Below, piece after piece: positions 34,301 to 49,300 of a DNA stretch of 64,000 nucleotides. Below the pieces are notes generated by a model. The model had not been told where the DNA came from. It ran no database searches and saw only the letters and a program-made list of their open reading frames with translations. Positions within the stretch are counted from its first letter, which is position 1. Every line of letters starts with the position of its first letter. A program made the position numbers and the translations under genes. The stretch comes from Symsagittifera roscoffensis (Eukaryota > Xenacoelomorpha > Acoela > Convolutidae), in the NCBI RefSeq assembly GCF_963678635.1, contig NC_087069.1, forward strand, positions 7,326,633 to 7,390,632. Reading direction: 5' to 3'.

Positions 34301-37300
34301 CTCAATATTTATGAAAAGAACCCAAACTTTAAAGGCAAACCATCTTTCAAAAAATGGTGTAATTATTGCCGACGATACGGCCATAGTATTTCCGAATGTA
34401 GACAAAAACAGCAAGATAGTCAGAATAAACCTCAAAAATATAAAGAACCAAATAAGTCATTTTATCAATATATGAAGAAAGATCAAAATCTACCGAACAA
34501 AAATGTATATAGCAACAATAGTTCCGGAAAACCACTTCCGAACAATACAAGCTATACAAGAAATCAATCCCCATATAACTCAAGTTATAGAGGAAGATCA
34601 CCAGAACGAAGAAACACACAAAGTTCATCACAAAACCACTACAATAGACCAAATAGTAGAAATAACTACTCCAGATCTAATTCAAACACAACACAGTTTG
34701 CTTCTAGACCTAATTCCCAATCACGAAATAGATACTATCAAAACAATCACTCGCGAAACTCATCATACAATAGAAATAGAAACTATTCCAATAATCGAAA
34801 TAGAAGTTATTCAAACAATCGAAGTCAATATTATCCAAATAACCGATCAAGGAATAACTCATATAACAGACCAAACAACAATTATCAAAATAGATCGCGA
34901 AATAATTCACAAAACCGACATTCAAGTTATAATAATCGTTATAGAAATTATTCCCAATCACCACACCGGAATAATAATCACTATAATAACTCTAATAATC
35001 GTCACAGAAGCAGTACACCTAAACATCAAAGACAAATCAATCAAGTACAGTCTAACCCAGAAACAACATCAGACCCTCCAGGTATTGATGACACAGTAAC
35101 TGATACGTTACAACTCAATCAAATAAACTGTACATCATCAGATTCAGAAAGCGACACAGAAAACACTCTTTCTATCAATATGATAAAAGTCGAAAATGAC
35201 TATGAATCTGTCATATATGAACAACCCTTATCATCACACATATATGAAAATCAATCAGAATTTCTTCAAAATTATTACACTACACCCATAAATTCCACAC
35301 CAACGACGCAAGAAACGAATGCAATAAACACTACAAAACAACCCAATCAAAATGTCAAAACAAAATGCTTGAATACAAACCACATCTATCAAAATATACA
35401 AAAAGAACAACCCAAAGAAAAAATCTGGACAATACCATTTCTCTTAGAAAGCCCAAGAAACAAAGAATTTCAACCACCAGACCTTGAAATCGATTTTTTA
35501 ATTGATTCAGGAGCAGAATCAAACATAATAAACATTCCCACATGGAATGAAATAAAAACTTTACACCCAAAGCTAACGCCTCTTGAAACCTCTAGTAAAC
35601 TAGCAACAGCACAAGGATCAACATTGATAAACTACGGAAGAATCCAATTATTTCTCCTCCTCACCAGAACAATGGAGCAAAGCAAAATTCTAAATAAGCC
35701 ATTTAAACAAATATTCCATATCACTGATATTAAATATAATATCATTGGAATACCATTTATTTCGAAGTATATACCAACAATTAACATACTAAATAGTAAA
35801 ATATTAATCAAAGATAAGTATACAAAAACAAAAGAAACATCCTTAACATTTTTTCAAAGATTGAATAAACAACCACCATTCTTTTCAAAATTCTATCCGA
35901 TATTTAACCAACAAAGAAAACACCTGAAACCACTATCAGGAAATATCTATAATTTTTCAATTAAACAAGTTCACCAATATGATAAGGAACAAAACAAACA
36001 AAAATTTTATATGTCAGATTTTGAATTCAAACCTATTCATAAATTTTTCAAAATCACAATCTCTTCAATAAAATATTTGAAAAATTCGAACACAGATATC
36101 ATTTCCTTACATGTTTATAACAACACACCTTACCAAGTAACATTACCTTTAGGACTTTTAGGATATTGTGAAACCAACGCTACAATATCACCAATACACG
36201 AAAAAGCCTATCGCGTAAATAATATACTCCAATTATTAGATATTTGTCAATCTACAATTCTTAATGAAGAATTATCGATAAACAACATAATAAATCACGA
36301 AAACAGAAATACGGATTACTTCACAAAAACTCCATATTTCAAACCTACATTCAACATCAGTAACTACACAGAAGACCAACAGAAATTTTTAACAATGTTT
36401 AATTTCCAACATTCACAAATAACACAAGACGAATTCGAAAAGTTAGCCAAACAGCTAATTAAATATTCATCAGTCTATGCAACATCAAAATTCGATGTTG
36501 GCAAAATCAGTTCATCACTACATCTCCCATTAAAACCAGACGCAGTTTTCAAAAAACAGAGAGCAAGTAAAGTACCAATTCACTTACATGATAAAGTAAA
36601 CAGATTACTCGATATTTTAGAACAATACAACATTATATCACCAGTAAACAAAGAAGAACAACCAAAAGGCAACACATTTATCAACCCCGTTATTATTCTA
36701 GCTAAAGGAGAATCATTAAAAATCGTTCTCGATGCTAGATACCTCAATTCACTCATTGATGAATCAAAATGTAATTGGCCCATCGAACCAATACAAGTAA
36801 TTTTAACAAAAATAAACGGCAAATACTTTACAACCGCCGATATGAATAGTGCATACAATCAAATGCCACTAGATGAACAATCACGACGTTTAACACAATT
36901 TGTTATCGGAAACCAACAATATGAATTCAACCGCTTATTCTATGGAATATCCATAGGACCAGCAGCATTTTCAGCTTTTATGAGCAAAATTTTTAGACCA
37001 CTAATACTCAAGAAAAACGCAATCACCTATCTAGACGATGTTTTTATGCAATCACAAACAAAAGACGAAATGTTCAATGTTTTAGAAAAATATCACCAAA
37101 TACTTCAGAACGAAAATCTGAAGGCAGCACCTGATAAATCACACTTCTTTTTAACAAGAGTTAAATTCTTAGGACATAATATAGAAAGAAAAACAATCAC
37201 TCCATTAAAGTCACGCATTGACGCTATTCAAAAACTTCAACCACCAACAAATAAAAAGAAAATCCAAGAATTCTTTGGAATGTTAAACTTTTTAAGTAAA

Positions 37301-40300
37301 TATGTTTATAAAATGCAATTATATCTACGACCATTTTACAACATCCTTAGACAACAAAATAATTTTGAATGGAATACAGAACACCAAGCACTATTCGAAG
37401 AAATAAAGAAACTTTTAACTGAACAAATTTCTAACACAATTCCAGACCCTGATCAACCATTATATGCAATGTGCGATGCTTCGAACTTTGGCATCGGCGC
37501 AGCACTATTACAATCACATAATGGTACAAATAAAATGAATCTGATATCAGCAAATTCCCGATTATTCACTCAAGCAGAGCTACGACTCTCAACTCTAATG
37601 AGAGAATGTACAGCCATAATATATACACTGACAGAATATGAATTTCTGATACTTGGATCAAAACATCCCACAGTTTTATTCACAGATCATAAACCAATCA
37701 TCTTTCTCTTCACACAGAAATCTAACCCAAACCACCGCGTTTACAGATTTCAACTAATTCTAATGAAATTTCCAAACTTACATATAGTTTGGACTGCAGG
37801 AAAAAATCTTGCATTACCAGACACCTTAAGTCGAAATACACCACCTGAATTACTTACACGAAAAACAACAGTTGAAATACCCAAAAACATAAAATTCTAC
37901 CTTGCAGAAAACAAAACATCACCCCGATTAGAATGCAAATATGCAGTGAAAACTGATATTGAACAATCACAAATAAATAGTTTACAACATTTCCCACTTT
38001 ATTTAGATTGTCAAAATAATCATTATGAAGTTGACCTACTTGGAACATCAACTTTTAAACCAATCCCATATTCTCAATGGATAAAAAATAACACCCAACA
38101 AAAACGAACAAAGCAACACCAAACTAAAAAAGACCATTTTCCACTAATAGAAAAAGAAAATTTAACTGATAAAATAAATTTATCAGGACCACAAACAAAC
38201 GATTCAAAATACACAATCAATCAAGTTTTCGACCTTCATGACCCACTTGATACAATACCCTTATCTAAATTCGAAATTGAAAACATTTTTCTCCCTCCAA
38301 CAGAAACGATTACAATTTCAACACTGAAACAATACCAAAATCTTGACCCGGTAATTCGACAACTAAAATCATGGCACAAATATAAAACTAAACCCGTCAA
38401 GGCAGATACAACTATTTTAGGAAATAAAACACTCCTCCGATATTTTCGAAAATTCAATAATACAAGAATTAACGAAAATACAGACCTTTTAGAGTATAAC
38501 CTGAATGAATCTACAGTTCCATGTCTCCCTATAAGTATGATTCTTATAGCTTTTAATATTTCACATACACGAAATATTAAAGGACACTCTGGATCAGAAA
38601 AAACATATTCAAATTTTATACAAAATTTTTACTTCCCAAATGCACCAAAAACAATACCAAAATCTTGATCCAATAATTCGACAACTAAAATCATGGCATA
38701 AATATAAAACTAAACCTACAAAAGCAGATTCAACCATACTAGGCAACAAGACACTCCTCCGATATTTTCGCAAATTTAATAACACAACAATTAATGAAAC
38801 TACAGACCTTTTAGAGTATAACTTAAACGAATCTACAGTCCCCTGTCTCCCTTTAAGTATGATTCTCATCGCTTTTAATATCTCACATACACAAAATATT
38901 AAAGGACATTCTGGATCAGAAAAAACATATTCAAATTTTATACAAAATTTTTACTTCCCAAATGCACCAATCTGGATAAAAGTACTATGCAATGATTGTA
39001 TAGTATGTCAACTAAATAAACCTTACCCAAATCAAAAACAAATAGCACAAAAACAAGATTTTAAAGGACAAAGTTTGTACTTTAATCACCGTATCTCATT
39101 TGACACTAAAGGCCCAATTTCACCCTCATCAGAAGGAAATTTCTACGTTATGGTAATTGTTGACGCATTCACACACTATGTAGCACTTAACCCAGTACCA
39201 CATTGTAACGCTTATTACGCATATACAACACTTTATGAACACTGGATAGCAAAATTTGGACTACCAGAAATTTTAGTCACAGACAACGGTACAGAATTCA
39301 TCAATAATGAAATAATAACACTATGTCATTTATACAACATTAAACACAAACCACGTACATCTCATGCACCTTGGACAAACGGCTTAGTCGAAGGTATGAA
39401 CCGTTCATTACAAGAATATCTTAGATGTATCATCAACGGAAATGATACAAAATATACCGAATGGTCAGCAGATGTAAAATTATTTCCCTTAGCATATAAT
39501 TCACAAATTACGACAACACTAGGAATGTCACCATACGAAATGGTTTTTAACCAAAAGCCACGCAAACCAATAATGTTTACAGCAAATTCTCATAAAAACG
39601 CACAAGGTTATTGTCAACCAAATAAAGATTCAATTTGTTATAACCTACCATTACATACACACGATGAAGATCATTTTCATCACCCACAAATTCTTAAATT
39701 AGCCTCCGGTACACACACCGAATGGATTTTAAATAGAGATAAGAAACACAATGAAATTTACCAAAAAATAACAAAAAAGTTATTACAAAGACAAAACATT
39801 AATGAACAAATCAATTCACGTTTTACACCAGCTTCCGAATTAAAAATTGGAACATTTGTTTTGATACCTAATTTTAATACTCAAAAAGGAATTTCTAAAA
39901 AATTACAACCCCTCCGAAAAGGACCATACCAAATAATTGCAAGACCCACTGATGTCACATATAAAATTACCGACTCAAACAAAAAAGAAATCGTTCAGCA
40001 TCGAAACAACCTATTACCTTATTACCCAAAAGAATACGCACTCCGCGAATTAACTCAATTATATTCTTTCACAGGATTAAAAATAGTTCAAAATGAACCA
40101 CATCTGAAAAACACAGAACAAAATGATAACCCCACCGAAAATCAAAGCACAAAACCAACCGCTACCAAAAACGCTACAAAAAATCTAGACCATAAAGAAT
40201 CCCAAAAACAAAGAAAAAATAGAAAAATGACAGAACAAATAATACCCCAAGAAGAAATAGACAAATCAGAACATAGAAAAACAACAAGACTCCGAAATCA

Positions 40301-43300
40301 ACCACGTAAAAACTACAAAATGTTCATCCCCCAATCTAAAATATTAAAGAAAGTAGAATTTCAAAAGTAATTTTAAACTTTATACTTCACAATCTTGAAA
40401 TCTCCGAAACATTTTTCATTTACATTTTTCAAAATAACATGCTCACAAGTACGCAATAATTCTAGTTCAAAATAGACCAATAGGATTCATCCAATCCGCC
40501 ACTTTCTCTAACTCCAACTAAGATCAATTAGACGAATAATCTAGAACTCCAGGCACATCTATAACTATAACTTTACGACCTCCAGGTCAAAAATAAGCAA
40601 ACCACTCCAACTTGACAACTAAAATAAATATCACCATAATACCGTACCCCTCCCTTATCTAATAACCCAAAGATCAACAATATTTCCACAATTCAGACCA
40701 TGAATACCCCCAAAACAAATTTGTTAACTTAGCCTAAAGTAACAAAATGAACATTTTAATTAGCCTAAAGTATAAAAATCTCACCATACCCCAGATCATT
40801 TGACAAACAAAAATAAAGAAAAAGACGACCTCCCGATCACCATAAGAATTGCCCCCAACAATTTTTTACAAAACTCAACCCACTTGTCAAAAAACTAATA
40901 AATAATTCGACCACACTTGAAAATCGCCCCAAACAGCAAAAAATATTCGACCAAAAGATCATTTCTTAAATGCTCTTCTCTCAAACAGTTGCTAAAATTC
41001 TCATAAATCTTAAACATTTTTTTACAATACTTGAAACCTTTATAATATTTCTTTTTGATATACTTGAATCTTTTCTAATAATCCTAATCATTTTTTGTAA
41101 CATTTTTTTAATTTTCTACACTATTCTCGAACTATTCCTCCAACTTTCCAAAACCCTTGAATATATCCACAGGTACGATTTAAACAACTTGTCTAAATGA
41201 TACGAACAATTTTCAGTAGAACTGATATTTTTTTTTTTTTGTAATTTTCATAACATTTCTATCATCCATCATTTTGACAATATGCAAATGTATAAAGAAA
41301 GCAATCATCACATTTGCCCTAGCAACAATTTTTCTAATTATTTTTTTGGAAGAATACTATAATAAACATAAACCTTCCCACTAAAGTAACAATCCAAAAA
41401 CCCCTCAAAAATTGCTACCCAACAGTCACAGAGTCAGTCTTCACCGACATCATCCCAAGATAACCCAACACCACCTTCAAATACTCAAAATCCTCAAACA
41501 TCTACACGAATTTCTTTTCAAGATAATCCATACACTTTTGAAGAACGGCACGCTCGTTTATCTGAACCACTAGAACCAGTTCAACGACAAGCATCTCTAA
41601 GTGAACCAACATATAACCTTTACCCAACACTACCACAAGAACTAAGTAGAATACGACACCTAAGTCAAAACCAAAACACAACAGAAATAAATAGACAAAT
41701 TATACATCCTCGTCGAAACAGAAATTTTCAAACTCCTCGAGTTCATTTTGAAATACCTCAATCACCATCACAAACCACTCCAGAAAACACCACTGGTATC
41801 ACACCAGAAACTCCTACACTTTTTTCACAACGAAGCACTTCAAGCCTACCCTCAGATTACTTAGGTTCAACACCAACATCTGAACAAGCACGAGAAAATC
41901 CGTTTAACCCCCCAAACCTAACATCACGACTACCATATTGGACTACACATTCATTCACACAAGGTGAACCAAATTTAGTCAATGACCCCATTGACATTTC
42001 TACAGATACAACATCTTCATCACTACCCGAAACATTATCACTCCCATCAACACCATCAATTAGTCAAATTTCACCGACACCTTTTAACTTAACTTTCCCA
42101 AACAATCTCGACGCAAGATACCAAGAACAATCATTAACAAATATTCCTTTAAGATTAGATTGGAATACATTTACAGCACCTCCACCATTATTTGGACAAC
42201 ATCAAGAAAGTAACCGCCTTCATAACTGGGCACTTAATAGATTACAATATCGCCAAGATATTCACAACGATATGGTGATCACAATATTCAAATACTCCAA
42301 CAAAACAGTTTACAATTAAAGTTTGAAATCACAGTTAAGTTGAACAATATCAACCAACATCCCTACCCATTAAACCCACCTAATATAACAGCTCAATCAC
42401 TACCACCACCGTTTATAACTACTGAAGTAATATATAAATACGACAGATATACCAAAAACACAATTGGTTACATTACATTTTATAACCCATACTCAGGATT
42501 ATCATACACATGTATATTCTAAAATTATTAATTTTTTTCCAACTCCTTTTTCTAATAACCTCAAATCAAAACATAAACCCTTCCCCCCGTACAGGACCAC
42601 AAGATTTATTAGTAACACATTACGATTGTGAAGAAAATGAACAAAAAACACTACATAAATATGCAATAAATCAAGTGTCACAATGTGAAACAGAACCACA
42701 AGCTATAGAAACCACAAATGTAATAGCAACACTCTATTCAAAAGCCCGAGCAACAACAGTTACAGGTTATAAATTCACAGCAACATTTTCCGAAAAGAAA
42801 GTACATTGTTCACAAGTCTCCAACGGAAACAAAAACCGACTTGACCATGAATCATTCTATCAGAGTAATATAGAACGTCTTTTACATCTCAATCCCGACG
42901 ATTGTAAGAATGAATTACTTAGATTAAACATCACACAGAACAAAAACTCCGAAAGAAAGTTAGTTAACTTTCAAGTTTTTTCAGACTCCGTACATCAATC
43001 ACAACTTGAAAGACACCAAGGACATATAAAATTAAACGACAAATACCCGTATAACGGCGCACACGGACGATTAACCTATGACCTACACGATAAACATTGG
43101 ATACCACACATTGGTATAAATAACCCATCAAACTGCAAAGCAGACACGAAAAATAAAGGATACCAAGAAATAATGTTTTTCGATTGGAAAATACAACTCG
43201 AAAAAATACAACTCACACGAGATTTATCTGATAATACAATGATCTATCAAGGAATCCGATTACCTTGTAAAAATGATCAAGGTTATTGCGACCCTACAAC

Positions 43301-46300
43301 GAGAACACAAGCAACAATTGTTTGGTTCCCTGAAGATACATGTACAACATTTCAAGTAGCAAGAGTACACGCTCGTATGATCAAATTTCACGACAAATAT
43401 TTCATACAATCAATACCATATGAACAAGTACATCCATCACGAAAAATAAGTACTGATTTTCGAAACATTCACAAAATAGAAAATAAATTAACACGTTTTC
43501 AAATATATCAAGAAACAGAACTTGCATGTAAATATAGAAACCCACTTCATAAAACACAATACTCTGAAATACTAGTTGAATACGAAAATGGATTCGACAT
43601 GACCACTGGAAAAATAAAAATCGACCCATACGCCACAAGTAAACGCAAAAATGAAGGAACATCATATATACCAGTTAAATTTCAAAAAAGCATAGGTCAA
43701 CCTGGTGGACATCTAAAACCCCAAGACGCTCATAGCACACGTTTACAAGAGTTATCACTAATGAATACTACATATTTCGGTAATATCCACTATGATATTC
43801 ATTTAGATATGAAACTAGACTATACAATTAGCCGCATTTTTCAAGAAATGTCACTCTCCGAATTAGAAACACTACACCAACTATGTGAATTAGAACGAAC
43901 ACAAATATTACAATCACTTGCACTAGCAGTATTAAAAATACCCTATGCAGGATACTTATTATCAGGAAATAGATCAAATTTTTTAGACTATGAAGGAAAC
44001 ATCTTATGGTTTTATACTTGCACTAAAAAAGTATCACCACTATACGTTTTTGAAGATAAACGTTGTTATAAAAGAATCCCTATCTTTTATAAGAATAAAG
44101 TACATTTCGTGGATACACTTTCACGAAGAACCTATTTCTGGGATACCGCAGTCCCATGTGGATCAGAAAATAGCCACAATGTAGTACAACTAAATCCTGA
44201 TGAAAATAAATATTATCTTCTCACTCCATATCCCACATTAATGCAACCACTCAAAAAATTTTCACCAGAAAGCATTCGCGCTATTGCTCGAAACCCAAAT
44301 ATAGACTTACAATCAATAGGAATATACTCAAAATCAGATATTCAACATCACATTAGAACACAACAATTCCAAGAATTGTTAACACAAATGGACACTATAC
44401 AAAGGCAATCAATTGACCAAAATCTACGCAAACTTGCAGAAACCGCAGGATTTGCCGATATCTACACGCAAGACTATAGCGGATATTTTAAAGACATTAA
44501 AGATTATATATATCTAAACGGCGAAAAATACCGTCCCCAAGATATATCACCAATCAACATTTTTAGTTTTGTTACACTCAAAAATGAAATCCTTGATTTT
44601 CTAGGATGGCCCTACTACATCTTAGAAAAATTGACTATTTTATACGCAATGTTTAACTTTATTGGATTTCTTTTCTCACTTTTAAAAGGAATCTACAACA
44701 CATGTGCTATACACACACAAGTAAACAGACAAGCAAGCGTAGCACGCATACTCTTTGCAGGATTTTTCGGAATTTTTTCCACATCTATAAACAAAATTCT
44801 TTTAGACGCACAAATAAAAGAATACAACACAAAAATAGCAACACAACAAAACACATACGACGAAGAACATAACAATGTAGACACAACGCCAACGGCACCA
44901 CAATTACCACCCCTACCACATAACCATCCACTATCCCTAGTCCCACGAAATTTTCGAAATTTAGCAATCACACATAATCCAAATTTTCGACTCCCTACAT
45001 CGCAAAGTCCCATCCAACATATAATGACACATCAATCACAAGATGATAATACTTATGAACAAATTATTGAACAACCCCATACCACCGCTTTTCAGTCTCA
45101 AAATAATAATTTTTTTAGCCCACGATGAGCCGACAACTTGGATCACTACACCGATCAAATTCCCACCCAACCAATCTTACCTCTCCAATCCCAATAATAC
45201 CACTTTTTGCTTTTCCGCCACCCGATTTCCCATCTAGTAATGTAACATCAGGCATGAATTCCGACACTAACTCACATATTTCAGTTTTATACTCCATCTC
45301 ACAACTCAATAACCCGAATATTGAAACCCCCGATGAATTTGCCGACTCAGAACCATCCCCATCCAATAATTTTCATAACCCTTCTAATTTTTCTCAACCC
45401 CCTTTTCAACCCATATTGCCCAATAACCCTGACCCAATCACTTCCACACCCTCTTATGCTTCCCAAGTTACCCCAACCTACTCCTCATACCATTCTGACC
45501 AATCATCTCATTCTCCAGACACCCCCCGAATCTCCCCAGAGCTAGATAATTTTATTACCTTCCAACAACAACCCTACCACCTTAACACCCCGACCATAAA
45601 CCAAATCTCCTCCACTATACATTCATCCAACCCCCCTACCCCTACACCCTCTTCAAATTATACTGAATCATTAACACCATCATCCACATCCACTATATCT
45701 TCACTCAACACTAATAGAGCTTATCGCACTTTTAAAAGAAAATTCCCCAACCATCCTTTCCCAGCAAAACCAGGAACAGCCCGTGAATACATCAACCACC
45801 CCCAGCATACTAACACTAAAGAATTTTTAGCTATCACCTTACCCTCATTTCCACAATACACCTTAAACACCCCTCACGACGCTAACGAAACACGCAACTT
45901 TGTAGATGAATACGTTTTAATGCCCACTCTCTCTTGGACCTCATACTATCATTTCACTAACCCTCTTTGCTTACCTTTATCCAGCACTTCCATCGATATA
46001 GAACGAAATAAAGACATGCTATATCGACTAACTACACCACTAACCGCTAGACAATTTACTTACGTTGGATATAAAAAATCACTAAAAATACACACTGCAC
46101 CCAGAGCTAATGAATATACACTAGAATACTACGATCACAACATCATCAGAGCTAACCAAGATCAATTCTTAGACGACGATCGCTTCGCTAATCCACAAAT
46201 CACCGAAAAATTTTTCATCAAGACACCATATGTATTTACACTAAACATCTTCGACCGTAAATACGACCACATTATTTCAGAAGCACTAACAGACACACAA

Positions 46301-49300
46301 GCATACGAAAGTTTTAAAGAACGCTTCCAAATCTTTTCACTAACCTTTCATTTCCTTGCACCACACGAAAGAGATTTGCACTGCTCACACGATATTATGT
46401 TGCGCACTAAACAAACCCATACATACAGTTACTATCGTTACATCCAAAATCACTTTGACCTACACACCCCCTCTAGACAACTACACCATCGTTTTCAATT
46501 CATCAATTCAAAATACACTTCACCATATTTCCTAAATTTCACATATTGTATTAAAGACACTAACCTTCATGGTATTCTTCGTAATTACGACCCCATAACC
46601 CAAATGTACATCTTCTGTCCCATCATCAAGACCTTCAATGCCGACGAAAACCGACCCTTCCTTATCCCGCACGAGTTTGTACAACCTATAGAAATCCCAA
46701 TATTAGAATTCATCCACAACACTAAATTTAATCACAAATTATATAACTTAATCCAAAACACACCTTATGAGTTTGCAGTAGGCACTGAAGAACTAACCAC
46801 CATTAAGGCACTTCAATTGCTTTGGCCACTACTTCAGACTAAAAATATCATCCGCATCTTAGCTAAACTACTAACAACTTCAGAACTAATTCACGACATT
46901 TTCCCTCACGGTTTTTTCCCCGACGACTAACAGGTAAGTATGAATTAAATAAATATTACTAACTAATTACAGTATTAAAAACTCACCATTCTTTATTCAT
47001 GTTTTCTTTAGATTTTTAGCTTTCATCCGACAATCACCTACAAAAACCAAAAAAGACAAATAAAAATCGAAAAATTCATCAAACAATTTTAAAAATTCTA
47101 TTAATCTCTTACACTTATAAAATTATAAATTTATGCAGTAAATTCATCTATAATTCTATTAATCTCTTACACTTATAAAATTATAAATTTATGCAGTAAA
47201 TTCATCTATAAAATTTTCCCCCCAAGCAGTAAATCTAATTATGATGAAAATTTGTATCTTAATATTCCCCCATGACTAGCAGTAAATTTCCAAATTCTAT
47301 GTAGTAAATTAATTAAATGCAAATGCAGTACTAACCTTTTGATATTTTCATTCATTCGCACAGAAATTCTATCCACACTCGCACAGCTCGCCCACAAAGA
47401 ATTGTTTAAAATAATGAATTTCAGTTTCAAGTTTTCACACTCAATAACTCTAACATAAAATAACACGTTTCAAACTTTCCTTTAACCCGGTTGGAAAGGA
47501 ATCATATACTAAACAAAACTAACCAACGCAGCTTACTAAATACCACAAATCATAGAATAACAGCATGAATAAGAAAAGGAAACCAACGGTACCCAAACCG
47601 GATTAACCCAGTTTAAAACTGGATAATTTATTATTTTGAAGACTATTATAAAGTCTTAGAAAGAAATAATAAAACACAAAAAAGTCGAAAGACAAACCCA
47701 TACCACAAACAATTTGATTTTTGGAAAAAGTACATAACCAACAAGACATAAGAAAGACCACAACAAACCCAACATAAAACGTTGTCACATAACAGGACCC
47801 CTCACAAAAACCGCATGAAATCATACTTCCACCCCTGGCCTAACCCACCAGGAAGGACGTCCTGAGCATGCTCTATAGCCGGCCTAACCCACCGCGCTAC
47901 ATCCACGCTTTGTGACCACACCTCTATTTTTAATAAGAGCTACTCAAGGGTGAGTAACTCTTCAAAATAACCGAACTAAAACAAAAAGCTTTTGTGAAAA
48001 CAACTAACTAAAATCATTATTAAAAAATATTAAACTAATAAAAGTTTTATAAAATGTAAAATCACATGATGCAATACATAGATCAGAATACAACACCAAG
48101 GACGAACATCAAAAGACAAAACGACCCCACCACACTCGAGAGAGAATGACCAACTACAATCAATATGCCGCTCACAATCACAACTCAAAGGATTTAGAGT
48201 ACGACTTGACCTCGCAGAAAAGGACTTCATTGAACTAGACCAATGACCACCTCGATGACCCAAGTGTACGTACAGATCCGAGTAACCAGGCATCCCCTCC
48301 ACGCACAATCTCCACGCCATTCCCAAGCTAGATCAGACACAAAAGAAGTTCTCCCCGAAGAACAGAAAAACCTGACATAGCCAACCATTCTGAAATCAGA
48401 ATTGATTTTGTTGCAGAGACTCAGTCGTTGTCACAAGAAGAACACAACGTCTTATGTCCCTAACTCCAGCTTCCTGAAACTTCTTTAACAAAGAAGAAGC
48501 GGAAGAAAATTATGATGTTCGCCAAATACCAACGTCCATCATCCATCCTTGAATTACAGAAGAACTGTTCTAAAAAACTCTGTAAAACCCGGATGGGTGG
48601 AACCTGATCTAAACTATATTTTATGATTGGATAAATTAAATGTTTTACCAATGTAAAGTATTTAATATTAACCAATCACGATCCATCTAACTAACAACCC
48701 ACTTATTTGTAAGTGCTGAAGTTACTTGTAATTTCAGCACCAGAGAGATTTGAATTTAACTTAGAAATTAGTTGCACTCTCCCGAGTACTTCAGCAGCCG
48801 CAATAAACCAGTATACCCTAGATCTATTGAGCCTAGCAGAGACTAGTTAAACACCCTGAGACTAGATAGTATAAGAGTAAGATTAGGATCGGTATTAGAC
48901 TAAGAAGTTGCACGAATCTATCCGGCCGAAAATTGTTGTTGTTGTTGTTGTTGTTGGGGATTCACAGCACTGCTGTTGGGAGTCTTGGTCCCGGCGTCTT
49001 CTCTAAAACAATGTCCACTTGTTTCTGCACGTGATACAATCACAGAATAATTGCCACGTGCACGTTGTCATTTCTGAAAATCTCTCGTTTACAAATTTCC
49101 ACATCGTGTTTAAAATTCTCGTCTTGAGGCCGATTCGTTTATCAAAATGAATATATGGTTCTAATCGATTTACAATCCTACTGGTTCTGAAAACAAATTC
49201 GTTTCTCGCTTTTTCCGTTCTCACTTTTCGCATCTCAAAAATTTCTATATTTCTAGCCCGTGTGGTTCGCCTGTTTAACACTATTTCATTTCGTTCATTA

